From NCBI RefSeq assembly GCF_024055725.1, contig NZ_JAMXMX010000007.1, positions 1-64,000 of the forward strand: a DNA stretch of 64,000 nucleotides. The letters are read 5' to 3'. The notes beneath the pieces were generated by a model. It was not told the DNA's origin and ran no database searches. It saw only the letters and a list, made by a program, of their open reading frames with translations. The translations under genes were made by a program, and so were the position numbers. The stretch is from Actinoallomurus spadix (GTDB taxonomy: Bacteria > Actinomycetota > Actinomycetes > Streptosporangiales > Streptosporangiaceae). This document shows positions 7,806 through 16,062 of the stretch, piece after piece (the first letter of the stretch is position 1; every line of letters begins with the position of its first letter).

Positions 7806-9412
7806 CGCCCCTCCCCGCCGTCCCCGGAGTTCCCAGGACCCCCGGGACCGCCGGGACCCTCGGGGCCGCCGGAGCCCCCGGAAGCCTCGGAACTCCCGGA
7901 AGCCCCGGAGACCCCGAAAGCTTCGGAGCCGCCGGGGTCCCCGGCGTTGTCGTCGAGCGGCTCGACCTCGGCGGGGGAGAAGTACCGGAACCGCCCGTAC
8001 CAGCGGTCGAGCCCCGCCCCGGGATCACCCTCCAGCGTGACGGCCAGGTGCTGGGAGCCGTCGACGTCCAGGAGTACGGCCTCCACCCGGCCGGTCCGGC
8101 CCGCCAGGAACATGTCCTGCGGGTCACCGCCCTCGCGCGGCAGCAGACGGACCCGCGAACCCTTGGCGACGCGGCGGCCGGCGACCGTGACGGCGTCGCT
8201 GCCGGGCGGCAGTTCCGCGTCGTCCGGCGGCGTCCACCGGGACGGCCGCGGGTCGCCCGCGACCGTCGCCGAAGGAAGTGGCTTGAGTGAGCGGATGGCG
8301 CCGTGCAGGCGGGACAGCACCTCCGGCGGCATCGCGTCGACCCGGTCGATGATGGCGGCGGCGCGGGGATCGGTCGCGCGGGCCTCCCGTTTTTCGGCGT
8401 CCGTGAGCGTGAGCGTCCGCAGCGAGAGGATCTCGTCGATCTCGGTGGCGTCGTTCAGGTCGCCGGGACTCTCCGGAGCGACCCGAGGGTGGTCGTAGAG
8501 GATGATCGGCGAGGACAGGAGCAGATCCCGGGTGCCGTGCGGACCCGCGAGCACGGGAAAGGTGCGCACGTTCGCGCACGCCTTCGCCTCCGCCTCGGCC
8601 CACTGCGGCGGGTCGAGCAGTGAGACGAACGACGCGTCCCGCCCCGCGTAGATCGTATGGACGGCGATCAGAGATCGCCGCAGCGCCTCGGCGCGGGGCA
8701 CGCCCACGGGGGTCGTACGGTCGGCGTTCTCGACGCGGACGCGCAGCCGGATGAGCCGGGACCGGCCGGGGCAGCGGGCGGCGGAGACCGTCACCGACGC
8801 CTCCACCGGCCAGAACCGGACCGTTACCCGCCCCACCGGACGTCCGTCCTCGTCCCGGAGCGTCTCGACGTCCGAGCCACCGGGCGCCCGGAACGCGAAC
8901 CGCCGTTCACCGGCCAGCGCCTCCCCGAGAACGAACCGCAGGTCGAACTCCCGAGGAATCGCCTGATCGAACCCGCTCCCGCTCCCGCTCTCGCCCCCGG
9001 TCCCGCTCTCGGAGCTGGTTCGGGAACGGTCCGCAGAGCCGATCCCGGAGCCGGTCGCCGAGCTGATCGTGTCGGCGGGGCGGCGGGCGTTGTCCGTGGC
9101 GCGTTCTTCGACGGACCGGCGCAGCAGCTGCAGGAACCGAAGGCGGCACTGCACGACGGACTCCTCGCCCGCCTGCAGCAGGCACACGGTCCGCTGCCAC
9201 CAGCCCTCGGCGGACCCGGCCAGGCCCTCGTCGTCCGCGCCGCGCGCCTCGGTCCAGGCCCGCGGCGTCAGCACGCCGAACTGCCAGCGGACCTGGTTCT
9301 TCGCCGACGAGCGGCGGTACGGGTACAGCAGATAGCCCTCGTAGAGGATCGCGTCGGCGACCGCCAGGGCCCGATCGAAGGCGGTGCCGGTGGTGACCGG
9401 CTCAGCTGCCAT
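7802..9412 (-). CDS. Conserved hydrogenase-operon protein, 536 aa, unknown function
   Basis: First gene of the operon, with AGGAGG before ATG 9412. The N-terminal part (LAVADAILYEGYLLYPYR, QVRWQFGVLTP) is of a type I associate with hhy clusters. A serine/glycine-rich low-complexity insert lies near residues 115-145. A beta-rich segment near 420-490 (GSRVRLLP, GRTGRVEAVLLD, RYFSPAEVEPLD) precedes a Gly/Ser/Pro-rich tail of about 45 residues encoded by repetitive DNA. There is no membrane segment and no obvious catalytic motif. The function is not known; a maturation or scaffold role is inferred from context only. Confidence 0.85.
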   Translation of the reverse strand: MAAEPVTTGTAFDRALAVADAILYEGYLLYPYRRSSAKNQVRWQFGVLTPRAWTEARGADDEGLAGSAEGWWQRTVCLLQAGEESVVQCRLRFLQLLRRSVEERATDNARRPADTISSATGSGIGSADRSRTSSESGTGGESGSGSGFDQAIPREFDLRFVLGEALAGERRFAFRAPGGSDVETLRDEDGRPVGRVTVRFWPVEASVTVSAARCPGRSRLIRLRVRVENADRTTPVGVPRAEALRRSLIAVHTIYAGRDASFVSLLDPPQWAEAEAKACANVRTFPVLAGPHGTRDLLLSSPIILYDHPRVAPESPGDLNDATEIDEILSLRTLTLTDAEKREARATDPRAAAIIDRVDAMPPEVLSRLHGAIRSLKPLPSATVAGDPRPSRWTPPDDAELPPGSDAVTVAGRRVAKGSRVRLLPREGGDPQDMFLAGRTGRVEAVLLDVDGSQHLAVTLEGDPGAGLDRWYGRFRYFSPAEVEPLDDNAGDPGGSEAFGVSGASGSSEASGGSGGPEGPGGPGGPGNSGDGGEGR

Positions 9413-9695
9413 GATCGCTATCCCTCCTGCGCCGGAGCGCGAGCCCGGACCTTCCCCGCCGGAAGGCGGGCCTTACCGGTATAGGCCACGATCGCCACGT
9501 TCGGTAAGTGACCGACTCCTCTAGGTGGCGTGGTCCGTTAGGGCTCGAGGTGACGATGCGCTGCCGCGTCAGGCCATAACGGCGGCGTCCTTCACCTGGG
9601 TCGATGGCGGCAGGGGTGCGGTGGTGATCGCATGGGTACACGAGGTGAGAGTGTGCGTCGTCACCTGCGGCGATGAGGGTGAGCGGAGGTGCGGC
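9413..9695. promoter_or_regulatory. Divergent control region between hydrogenase operon and PadR gene
   Basis: This 283-bp region separates the hydrogenase operon (minus) from the PadR gene (plus). It contains a near-palindrome at 9469-9487, GGCCT-TACCGGTA-T-AGGCC, about 60 bases upstream of the 536-aa gene, and a smaller CCTTCC/GGAAGG hairpin at 9450-9466. The palindrome is a candidate operator, possibly for the adjacent PadR protein. No clear -35/-10 pair could be assigned. Confidence 0.45.
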
Positions 9696-10139
9696 ATGGC
9701 GGTTTCACGGCCGGATCCCCTCGGTTCGCGGTCCGTCGGCGAGCCGCGTAACTTCCTGCAGTGCTGCCTGCTCCTGCTGCTGCGGGAACGGCCCGCGCAC
9801 GGCTATGAGCTGTTCGAGCGGCTGAAGCCCTTCGGTCTCGCGGAGGGCGACCCGGGGACCCTCTACCGCAGGCTGCGCGCCCTCGAACGCCAGGGGATGC
9901 TGTGTTCGCGCTGGGAGCCGTCGGAGGCGGGACCGCGGCGGCGTACGTACCACCTCACCGAGTGCGGGGAGGAGCTCCTCGGCGTCTGGGCCGGCGTGCT
10001 CGCCGAGACCCGCTCGCTCCTCGACTACTACCTGGGGCGGCACGCGGCGGTCTCGGGGGCGGTTGAGGCGGCGCCGGCCGAGGCGGGAAGGAACGCGGTG
10101 GGCTCGGTGCCGGCGGAGCACGGGCGGCGGGCGCGGTGA
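9696..10139 (+). CDS. PadR family transcriptional regulator
   Basis: A 147-aa regulator. Residues about 15-100 form the PadR winged helix: NFLQCCLLLLLRERPAHGYE, GTLYRRLRALERQGML, and the wing PRRRTYHLTECGEELL. The last 45 residues are a loose Ala/Gly-rich tail. ATG 9696 has GGAGG at good spacing; the longer open frame from 9525 is not used. It sits between the hydrogenase operon and the convergent hypE. It is likely to control hydrogenase expression, perhaps through the palindrome at 9469-9487; this is inference. Confidence 0.88.
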   Translation: MAVSRPDPLGSRSVGEPRNFLQCCLLLLLRERPAHGYELFERLKPFGLAEGDPGTLYRRLRALERQGMLCSRWEPSEAGPRRRTYHLTECGEELLGVWAGVLAETRSLLDYYLGRHAAVSGAVEAAPAEAGRNAVGSVPAEHGRRAR

Positions 10140-10163
10140 CGAGGCTTCGCGGGTAAGGGTGTC

Positions 10164-11246
10164 TCAGCAGATCCGGGGGAGTGGGTCGCCGACGAGGAGG
10201 TCGATGATCCGGGTGCCGCCGAACGCCGTGTTGAGCAGCACGAGGCCCTCGGGGTCCGCGGCGACCCTTCCGATCAGCGCCGCGCCGGCACCGAGGGGGT
10301 GAGCGCGCAGCGCCGCGAGTGCGGCGTCGGCGTCGGTGCCGTCCACGATCGCGACCATGCGTCCCTCGCAGGCGACGTACAGCGGGTCGATGCCGAGGAG
10401 CTCGCCCGCGCCGGCGACCTCCGGCCGGACCGGCAGGGCCGCCTCGTCGACGACGATGGCCACCTCGGACGCCGTGGCGATCTCGGCCAGTACCGTCGCG
10501 ACACCGCCGCGGGTCGCGTCCCGCATCACGCGGGTGCCGGGGGCCGCCTTCAGCAGGAGTGCGCAGAGTTCGTGCAGGGGGGCGGTGTCGGAGGCCAGGT
10601 CCGCGTCGATGTCGAGTTCGCCGCGGGCGAGCATCACGGTGATGCCGTGGTCACCGATCGGTCCGGACACCAGGACCGCGTCCCCGGGGCGTACGTTCTC
10701 TGGGGACAGCTCGACGTCGGCGGTGAGGACCCCGAGGCCGGCCGTGGTGATGTAGCAGCCGTCGGCTCGTCCCCGCTGCACGACCTTCGTGTCGCCGGCC
10801 ACCACCTGGACGCCGGCCCGGGCCGCGGCCCGGGCCATCGAGTCGACGACGCGGCGGAGGTCGTCGACGGGCATGCCCTCTTCCAGGACGAAGCCGGCGG
10901 ACAGGTACAGGGGCCGCGCGCCGCAGACCGCCAGGTCGTTCACCGTGCCGTTCACCGCGAGGTCGCCGATGTCGCCGCCGGGGAAGAAGAGCGGGGAGAC
11001 CACGAACGAGTCGGTGGTGAAGACCAGGCGGGCGCCGCCGGCGGTCACGGTCGCGCCGTCCGTCATGGCCTCGAGGAGCGGATTGCGGAACGCCTCCAGG
11101 AACACCGCGTCGACCAGCGTGTTCGTCGCCTTGCCGCCCGCGCCGTGCGCCAGTGTGACGCGTTCCTCCCGGAGCCGGGGCCTGCGCCGCCGTACCCGCT
11201 CGATGCGGTCCAGGACCTGTCGTTCCCTGCTCTCTTCGAGGCTCAT
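10164..11246 (-). CDS. hypE: Hydrogenase maturation factor HypE
   Basis: A 360-aa protein of the PurM/HypE family. It dehydrates the thiocarbamoyl group on its own C-terminal cysteine to make the cyanide ligands of the NiFe site. It ends PRIC, so Cys360 is present. N-terminal LAHGAGGKATN and DGATVTAGGARLVFTTDSFV match HypE. The related SelD (selenophosphate synthetase) has the same fold, but the C-terminal PRIC identifies HypE. It is the third gene of hypCDE. Confidence 0.96.
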   Translation of the reverse strand: MSLEESRERQVLDRIERVRRRRPRLREERVTLAHGAGGKATNTLVDAVFLEAFRNPLLEAMTDGATVTAGGARLVFTTDSFVVSPLFFPGGDIGDLAVNGTVNDLAVCGARPLYLSAGFVLEEGMPVDDLRRVVDSMARAAARAGVQVVAGDTKVVQRGRADGCYITTAGLGVLTADVELSPENVRPGDAVLVSGPIGDHGITVMLARGELDIDADLASDTAPLHELCALLLKAAPGTRVMRDATRGGVATVLAEIATASEVAIVVDEAALPVRPEVAGAGELLGIDPLYVACEGRMVAIVDGTDADAALAALRAHPLGAGAALIGRVAADPEGLVLLNTAFGGTRIIDLLVGDPLPRIC

Positions 11247-11274
11247 GGCCGGCTCGTCTCCCGTACGCGCTTCC

Positions 11275-12402
11275 TCACGTGCGGCTCGCCTCCCGTACGC
11301 GCTCCCGGCTGAACCGGCCGAAGGCGTAGTACGCCGCGCACGCGCCCTCGGAGGAGACCATGCAGGTGCCGATGGGGGTCTCCGGTGTGCAGGCGGTGCC
11401 GAACACCTTGCACTCCCATGGCCGCAGCACGCCCTTCAGCACCTCGCCGCACTGGCAGGCCTTCGGGTCGGCGACGCGGACGCCCGGCAGGTCGAAGATC
11501 CGTTCGGCGTCGAACCGGGCGTACGCCTCCTTTATCCGGAGCGCGGAGTGGGAGATGAACCCGAGGCCGCGCCACTCGAAGTACGGGCGGGGCTCCATCA
11601 CCTCGCCGATGACGCGCAGGGCCTTCGGGTTGCCGTCCCACGGCACGACCCGCGAGTACTGGTTCTCGACCTGCGCCCGGCCCTCGGCGAGCTGGCGCAG
11701 GAGCAGGTGGACCGACTGGAGGATGTCCAGCGGTTCGAACCCGGCGCACACGAGCGGCCTGCCGTGGTCGCGGGCGATGAACTCGTACGGCCGGCAGCCG
11801 ATCACCGCCGAGACGTGCCCGGGGCCGAGGAAGCCGTCGAGGCGCAGGTCGGGGGAGTCGAGGATCGCCTTGATCGCCGGGATGATCATGACGTGGTTGC
11901 AGAAGACCGCGAAGTTGTCCACGCCGTCCGCGGCGGCGCGCAGCACGGTCATCGCGGTGGACGGCGCGGTCGTCTCGAAGCCGATCGCCATGAACACCAC
12001 CCGCTTGCCGGGCTCCGCACGCGCGATCTTCAGGGCGTCGAGCGGGGAGTAGACCATCCGGATGTCCGCACCGGCCGCCTTCGCGTCGAAGAACGACCCC
12101 TGCCCGCCGGGGACGCGCATCATGTCACCGAACGACGTCATGATCACGTCGGGCTGCCGGGCGATCGCGATCGCGTCGTCGACCCGGCCCATCGGGATGA
12201 CGCAGACGGGGCAGCCCGGTCCGTGGACGAGCCGGACCGCCTCGGGCAGGAAGTCCTCGATGCCGTGCTTGTAGATCGTGTGGGTGTGACCGCCGCAGAC
12301 CTCCATGAAGCGGTACGACCGCCCGGGCTCGCACAGCGCGGCGATGCGGGCGGCCAGCGCCCGCGCCTTGCCCGCGTCGCGGAACTCATCGACGAAGCGC
12401 AT
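11275..12402 (-). CDS. hypD: Hydrogenase maturation factor HypD
   Basis: A 375-aa Fe-S protein that with HypC assembles the Fe(CN)2CO unit. It shows the conserved MEVCGGHTH, GPGCPVCVIP, GFETTAP and PGHVSA motifs, and C-terminal cysteines in KACQCGEVL, WECKVFG and TACTPETPIGTCMVS. Length matches the family. ATG 12402 has AGGAGG. It lies 10 bases after hypC and 28 bases before hypE. Confidence 0.97.
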   Translation of the reverse strand: MRFVDEFRDAGKARALAARIAALCEPGRSYRFMEVCGGHTHTIYKHGIEDFLPEAVRLVHGPGCPVCVIPMGRVDDAIAIARQPDVIMTSFGDMMRVPGGQGSFFDAKAAGADIRMVYSPLDALKIARAEPGKRVVFMAIGFETTAPSTAMTVLRAAADGVDNFAVFCNHVMIIPAIKAILDSPDLRLDGFLGPGHVSAVIGCRPYEFIARDHGRPLVCAGFEPLDILQSVHLLLRQLAEGRAQVENQYSRVVPWDGNPKALRVIGEVMEPRPYFEWRGLGFISHSALRIKEAYARFDAERIFDLPGVRVADPKACQCGEVLKGVLRPWECKVFGTACTPETPIGTCMVSSEGACAAYYAFGRFSRERVREASRT

Positions 12403-12412
12403 CGGATCCCTC

Positions 12413-12682
12413 CTACGGGCTCGACTCTCGGAAGGCGGCGATCTCGTCGTCGTACGCCTGCCCCATGTCCTCGAGGAACTGCAGGAGGGCCTGGGCCTCC
12501 GACTCGGAGATCTTGGAGAGCGCGAAGCCCACGTGGACGAGGACCCAGTCCCCGGGCCGCAGGTCCTCTCCTTCGAGCAGGCCGATGTTGATCCGCCGCC
12601 GGACTCCGCTCACGTCCACCGTCGCCAGGTCCGGAGGGTCGTCGCCGAACGCGACGAGTTCTCCAGGGATCCCCAGGCACAT
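12413..12682 (-). CDS. hypC: Hydrogenase maturation chaperone HypC
   Basis: An 89-aa chaperone beginning MCLGIPGEL, with the essential Cys2. The beta-barrel segment RPGDWVLVHVGFALSKI is typical. HypC carries the iron unit with HypD and passes it to the large subunit. ATG 12682 has GGGAG upstream. It is the first gene of hypCDE, transcribed away from the beta-propeller/thioredoxin gene across a 209-bp gap. Confidence 0.96.
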   Translation of the reverse strand: MCLGIPGELVAFGDDPPDLATVDVSGVRRRINIGLLEGEDLRPGDWVLVHVGFALSKISESEAQALLQFLEDMGQAYDDEIAAFRESSP

Positions 12683-12891
12683 CCGCGTACTCCCGCCTCA
12701 CCGTCCGGCCGGCCCGCCGGCTCCAGGCGTGACTCGGCTTCGTCGCGCTACGTACCCCGGGTCGTCTCTCGGGCCGTCATGCGGGCCGTCATCTCCGGGG
12801 AAAGGCGGCTCCGGCAGTGAACCGGTGATCATCCCCCTTCTTTGCGTACGGTCCCGTTTCCGCTGGTGATCGGGCGGCAAGGCGTAGCCCT

Positions 12892-14298
12892 ATGGGCCCG
12901 GTAGAGTCGGCGGCGGCGGAGGACGGGGCCGGCGGGCTCGATCGTGTCCACCGTGTCCTGGCGCAGCCACGCGTCGGCATGGGGCCCGAGGCGGTCGCGG
13001 TCGACGTGCGGCGCCGGCGGGCGTTCGTGGCGTGCTCACGCAGCGACGCCGTGACCGCCGTCGACCTCGTCCGGATGACGCCCGTCTGGCGGGCGGGCGT
13101 CGGGCGGGAGCCCATACCGATCGTCTTCGACGCCCCGACCGGGCGGTTGTTCACCGCGGACGCACGGTCCGACATCGTCAGCGTCCTGGACGCGGGCACG
13201 GGGGAACCGCTCGCGCGGATCGCCGTGGGTGCCTATCCGGCGGGCCTGGGGTACCACCCGCGGCTCCGGCGGATCTTCAGCGGTGACACGGCCGCGGCCA
13301 CGATCACCGTGGTCGACGCCGACCGCCTCGCACCGATCGGGGTCATTCCCGCCGGGCTCGGCGCCGGCAGCATCGCGATCGACCGGCGGCGCGACCGCGG
13401 GTACTGCGCGAACTTCATGGCCGCGTCCCTCACCGTCTTCGACCCGGTGACGCTGCGCCCGCTGGACCGGATTCCGGTGGGGCGCGGGCCGTGCAAGGTC
13501 GTCGCCGACCCGGTGGCCGACCGGCTGTACGTCGCGAACTCCCTGGAGAACACGGTCCTGTGGCTCTCGCTCGCCGACGGGCGGGTCGGCGGGTCGTTCC
13601 CGGTGGAACGTGCTCCGGTGGGCCTGGCGGTCTCCCGGGACGGCCGTCACGTGTACGTGTGCAACCGGGGGGCCGGCACCGTCAGTGTGCTCGACGTGCG
13701 CGCCGGCGCCGAGAGCCACCGGATCCGGGTCGGGTACGGACCGGGGGACTGTGTCATCGATCCCGCGACGGGCCGCCTGCTCGTGTCGAACGCGGGCAGC
13801 GGCACGCTCACGATCGTGGACCGGCCGTGGCTGCCCGGGCCGGAGGCGCCGGCGGGGCACCCGGCCGTCGGGCGGCTCCTGCCCGGCTTCGCGCTGCCGG
13901 ACCTGCGCACCGGGCGGATCCGCACGACCCGGGAGTGGGCGGAGAAGAAGTACGTGATCAATTTCTTCGCCAGCTGGTGAGGCCCCTGTAACGCGGAGGC
14001 GCCGGTCCTGGAGGCACTGCGCCGCCGTACCGCCCGGTCGGGGCTGGAGATCATATCGATCAACGTGTGGGAGAGCCGGGACGCCGCCCGTGAGGCCCGC
14101 CACTTCGCGGAGGTATGGGACGTCCGGGGGACGATCCTGCTCGACGAGACCGGCGCGTACGCCGCCCGGCTCGGCGTCCGCGGGGTCCCGACGAATGTGC
14201 TCGTCGACGAGCGCGGTGTCGTCCGCGCGGTGGGCGTCACCGCCCCGGCCGACCTCGACGCCGCCGTGGCCCGGCGCCTCGCCGGGCCACGGCGATGA
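12892..14298 (+). CDS. Beta-propeller/thioredoxin fusion with in-frame UGA (candidate selenoprotein)
   Basis: Residues about 20-330 are NHL/YVTN-type propeller repeats (for example RRRAFVACSRSDAVTAVDL, DRLYVANSLENTV, GTVSVLDV). From about 333 the protein enters a TlpA-like thioredoxin domain (GFALPDLRTGRI, KKYVINFFASW). TGA 13978-13980 is codon 363. The same frame continues as GPCNAEAPVLE with no further stop until 14296-14298. It includes the cis-proline RGVPTN (Pro433), 70 residues after codon 363. The active site would therefore be U-G-P-C in place of C-G-P-C, with Cys366 resolving. NHL-repeat genes are known beside group 1h hydrogenases. If TGA is read as stop, the product is 362 aa and ends just before its active site. 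I favour selenocysteine; a single TGC-to-TGA nonsense change is the alternative. No sel genes are in the window. Confidence 0.75.
13998..14023 (+). promoter_or_regulatory. Candidate bacterial SECIS hairpin after the UGA
   Basis: Just downstream of TGA 13978-13980 the RNA can fold as GGCGC (13998-14002), a bulged C (14003), GGU (14004-14006), a 9-base loop containing GG (14007-14015), ACU (14016-14018) and GCGCC (14019-14023). The loop starts 27 bases after the UGA, within the distance usual for bacterial SECIS elements. The first loop base is C rather than G. Hairpins are common in DNA this GC-rich, so this is suggestive only. Confidence 0.4.
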
Positions 14299-14656
14299 GC
14301 CGGGCCATGACGCGGGATGAGACCCGGCATGTCGTGGCTCATCGGAGACGGGACGCGGCTGGGCGCCGTGGCGGGTAAGGGCCGCGCTCATGTACGGGAT
14401 CGCGCTGTTCACGCTGCGCGTCGGCGAGAGGCGCACACTGGCCCAGTGGACGATCACCTGCCCGCGCCGGCGCCGACGAGGAGGGAGAGGGCCATGAGGC
14501 CCCACGGGGCCTCCCGGAGGGCCGTGAGCGCGCCACCCCGGCCCCGCTGGGCAAGGAGGAAGTCGTCCGATCCTCCGGCCCGGGGAAGTAGGTTAGCGTC
14601 AGACACTATTGCAATATGCAACGGTAATCGGAATGGTTCGTACGGTGAACCGGTGG
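14299..14656. other. Intergenic region, no convincing gene
   Basis: These 358 bases separate the propeller/thioredoxin gene from the convergent phosphatase gene. Open frames on both strands are arginine/proline-rich shadows without good ribosome sites. One feature stands out: a perfect inverted repeat TTGCA-ATA-TGCAA at 14609-14621 in an unusually AT-rich patch. Confidence 0.6.
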
Positions 14657-15775
14657 TCAGCGACGCCGGACCAGGAGCATCGCGGCGTCGTCGGCGATCG
14701 GCCCGCCCGTGTGGCGGACGAGGTCCGCCTCCAGATCCCGCAACGCCTGTTCGGCCTCGGAGCTTCGGAGAACGCCGGCGCGGTCGAGGAGCGGATAGAA
14801 CGTCCCGGCGTCATCGCGGGCCTCGATGACGCCGTCGGTGTAGAACAGCATCTGGTCGCCGGGGGAGAAGGGCACCTGGTACGGCCGCGGCGGCGCGTCG
14901 GCCAGATCGGTCATGCCGAGCGGCGGGGACGGCTCCTCCGGCTCGACGAGGCGGAGGTCGCCGTCGCGGCCGAGGATCAACGGCGGAGGGTGGCCGCAGT
15001 CGACGAGGGTCACGTGGTCGTCGCCGAACTGGGCGAGAGCGGCGGTGACGAACTTCTCGCCGGACAAGGTGCGGCTCAGCGACTTCTCCAGCCGGTTGAC
15101 GACACCCGGAAGGTCGGCCTCGTCGTACGCCGCCTCCCGGAAGGCGCCGAGCACGCCGGCGGCCGTCTCGACCGCCCCCAGCCCCTTGCCCTGGACGTCG
15201 CCGATCAGGATGCGGACTCCGAACGGGGTGATGACGACCTCGTACAGGTCGCCGCCGATCCGAGCCTCGGCGGCGGCCGAGGTGTAGTTGACGGCGATGA
15301 GCAGTGGCCCGGCCGACCGCGGGACCGGGCGCGGCAGCACCCGCTGGGCGACCTCCGCCACCGTGCGCACGGTGGCCAGCTCGCGCTCGCGCTGCTGCCG
15401 TCGTGCGCCGGCCAGCGCGCTGGCCGAGGTCACGCCGATGATCGAGGCGAGCGTGAGGTTGTCCTGTCGGTGCCCGAGGACATTGTCGTAGGCCGCCAGC
15501 ACGATGCAGAGGACGAACGCGATGAGGCCGATCAGGACGATCCGGCGTGCTCCGTAGTGCAGGGCCGCGAACGCCGGCCCCAGCGCGAGCAGGGGAAGGT
15601 AGCCGAACTCCGGGCCCGCGGCCAGGTCGACGATCGCGACCGCGCCCATCATCGCGAACGGCAGGCATCGCGCGATCGGGTCGGCTCTTCCGGTCCCGGC
15701 GTCCTCGGCGATGCGTCTCCACCTCCATGCTGGACCGGCGTGTCCGGCATCGGGCACACCGGATGACCATTGCAT
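14657..15775 (-). CDS. Membrane SpoIIE-type protein phosphatase
   Basis: A 372-aa PP2C-like serine phosphatase. An N-terminal membrane part (about 35-130, four hydrophobic stretches such as FAMMGAVAIVDLAAG and RIVLIGLIAFVLCIVL) is followed by the SpoIIE catalytic domain (about 155-370). Metal-binding motifs are GGDLYE, IGDVQGKG, DCGHPPP, FYTDGVIEARD and DDAAMLLV. Such enzymes dephosphorylate anti-sigma-factor antagonists (STAS proteins), two of which occur in this window. ATG 15775 lies just inside a palindromic upstream region. A close paralogue is at 18376-19497. Confidence 0.93.
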   Translation of the reverse strand: MQWSSGVPDAGHAGPAWRWRRIAEDAGTGRADPIARCLPFAMMGAVAIVDLAAGPEFGYLPLLALGPAFAALHYGARRIVLIGLIAFVLCIVLAAYDNVLGHRQDNLTLASIIGVTSASALAGARRQQRERELATVRTVAEVAQRVLPRPVPRSAGPLLIAVNYTSAAAEARIGGDLYEVVITPFGVRILIGDVQGKGLGAVETAAGVLGAFREAAYDEADLPGVVNRLEKSLSRTLSGEKFVTAALAQFGDDHVTLVDCGHPPPLILGRDGDLRLVEPEEPSPPLGMTDLADAPPRPYQVPFSPGDQMLFYTDGVIEARDDAGTFYPLLDRAGVLRSSEAEQALRDLEADLVRHTGGPIADDAAMLLVRRR

Positions 15776-15806
15776 TAGACAATGATCGATTCCAGTATAT
15801 CGATCA
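15768..15806. promoter_or_regulatory. Nested inverted repeats upstream of phosphatase gene
   Basis: Two inverted repeats overlap here. CATTG-N7-CAATG lies at 15768-15784, and TGATCGAT-N8-ATCGATCA (perfect 8-base arms) at 15783-15806. The patch is AT-rich against the local background and sits at the start of the phosphatase gene, so it is a good operator candidate. Confidence 0.5.
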
Positions 15807-16062
15807 GCCTCGTCGCCGTCCGTGGCCGGCGACGGCTCGAACCCACCCGCGTTCGCTCGGCGGCGCTCATCCGGAGCGGATCGGACAGATGGTGGTATCG
15901 CGGCTTCGATCGGGGGAAAGGGCCACTTAACGGGGCAGATTCGAGCGCTACCGCGGCGGGCCCGGCTGTGCGAGGCGCGCGCGGGCCGGCGAGGGGAAGA
16001 CCGGCCGTGGCGCGCGAGGCGGCCGTCGGCGGGGTGACGGCACGTTCCCTACAGGGGGCTCA

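Noticed and set aside
9525-9695. N-terminal extension of the PadR protein
   Set aside because: No ribosome site, and PadR homology starts after ATG 9696, which has GGAGG.
10164-11246. HypE read as SelD (selenophosphate synthetase) to support the selenoprotein
   Set aside because: The C-terminal PRIC, HypE-type N-terminus and hypCD context identify HypE. It gives no support for selenium metabolism.
13981-14298. Separate thioredoxin gene starting at GTG 14065 or nearby
   Set aside because: Such a start would omit the active-site region, has no ribosome site, and the frame is continuous with the propeller gene through the TGA.
14390-14497. 35-codon frame starting ATG 14390
   Set aside because: No ribosome site and an Arg-rich end; not supported.
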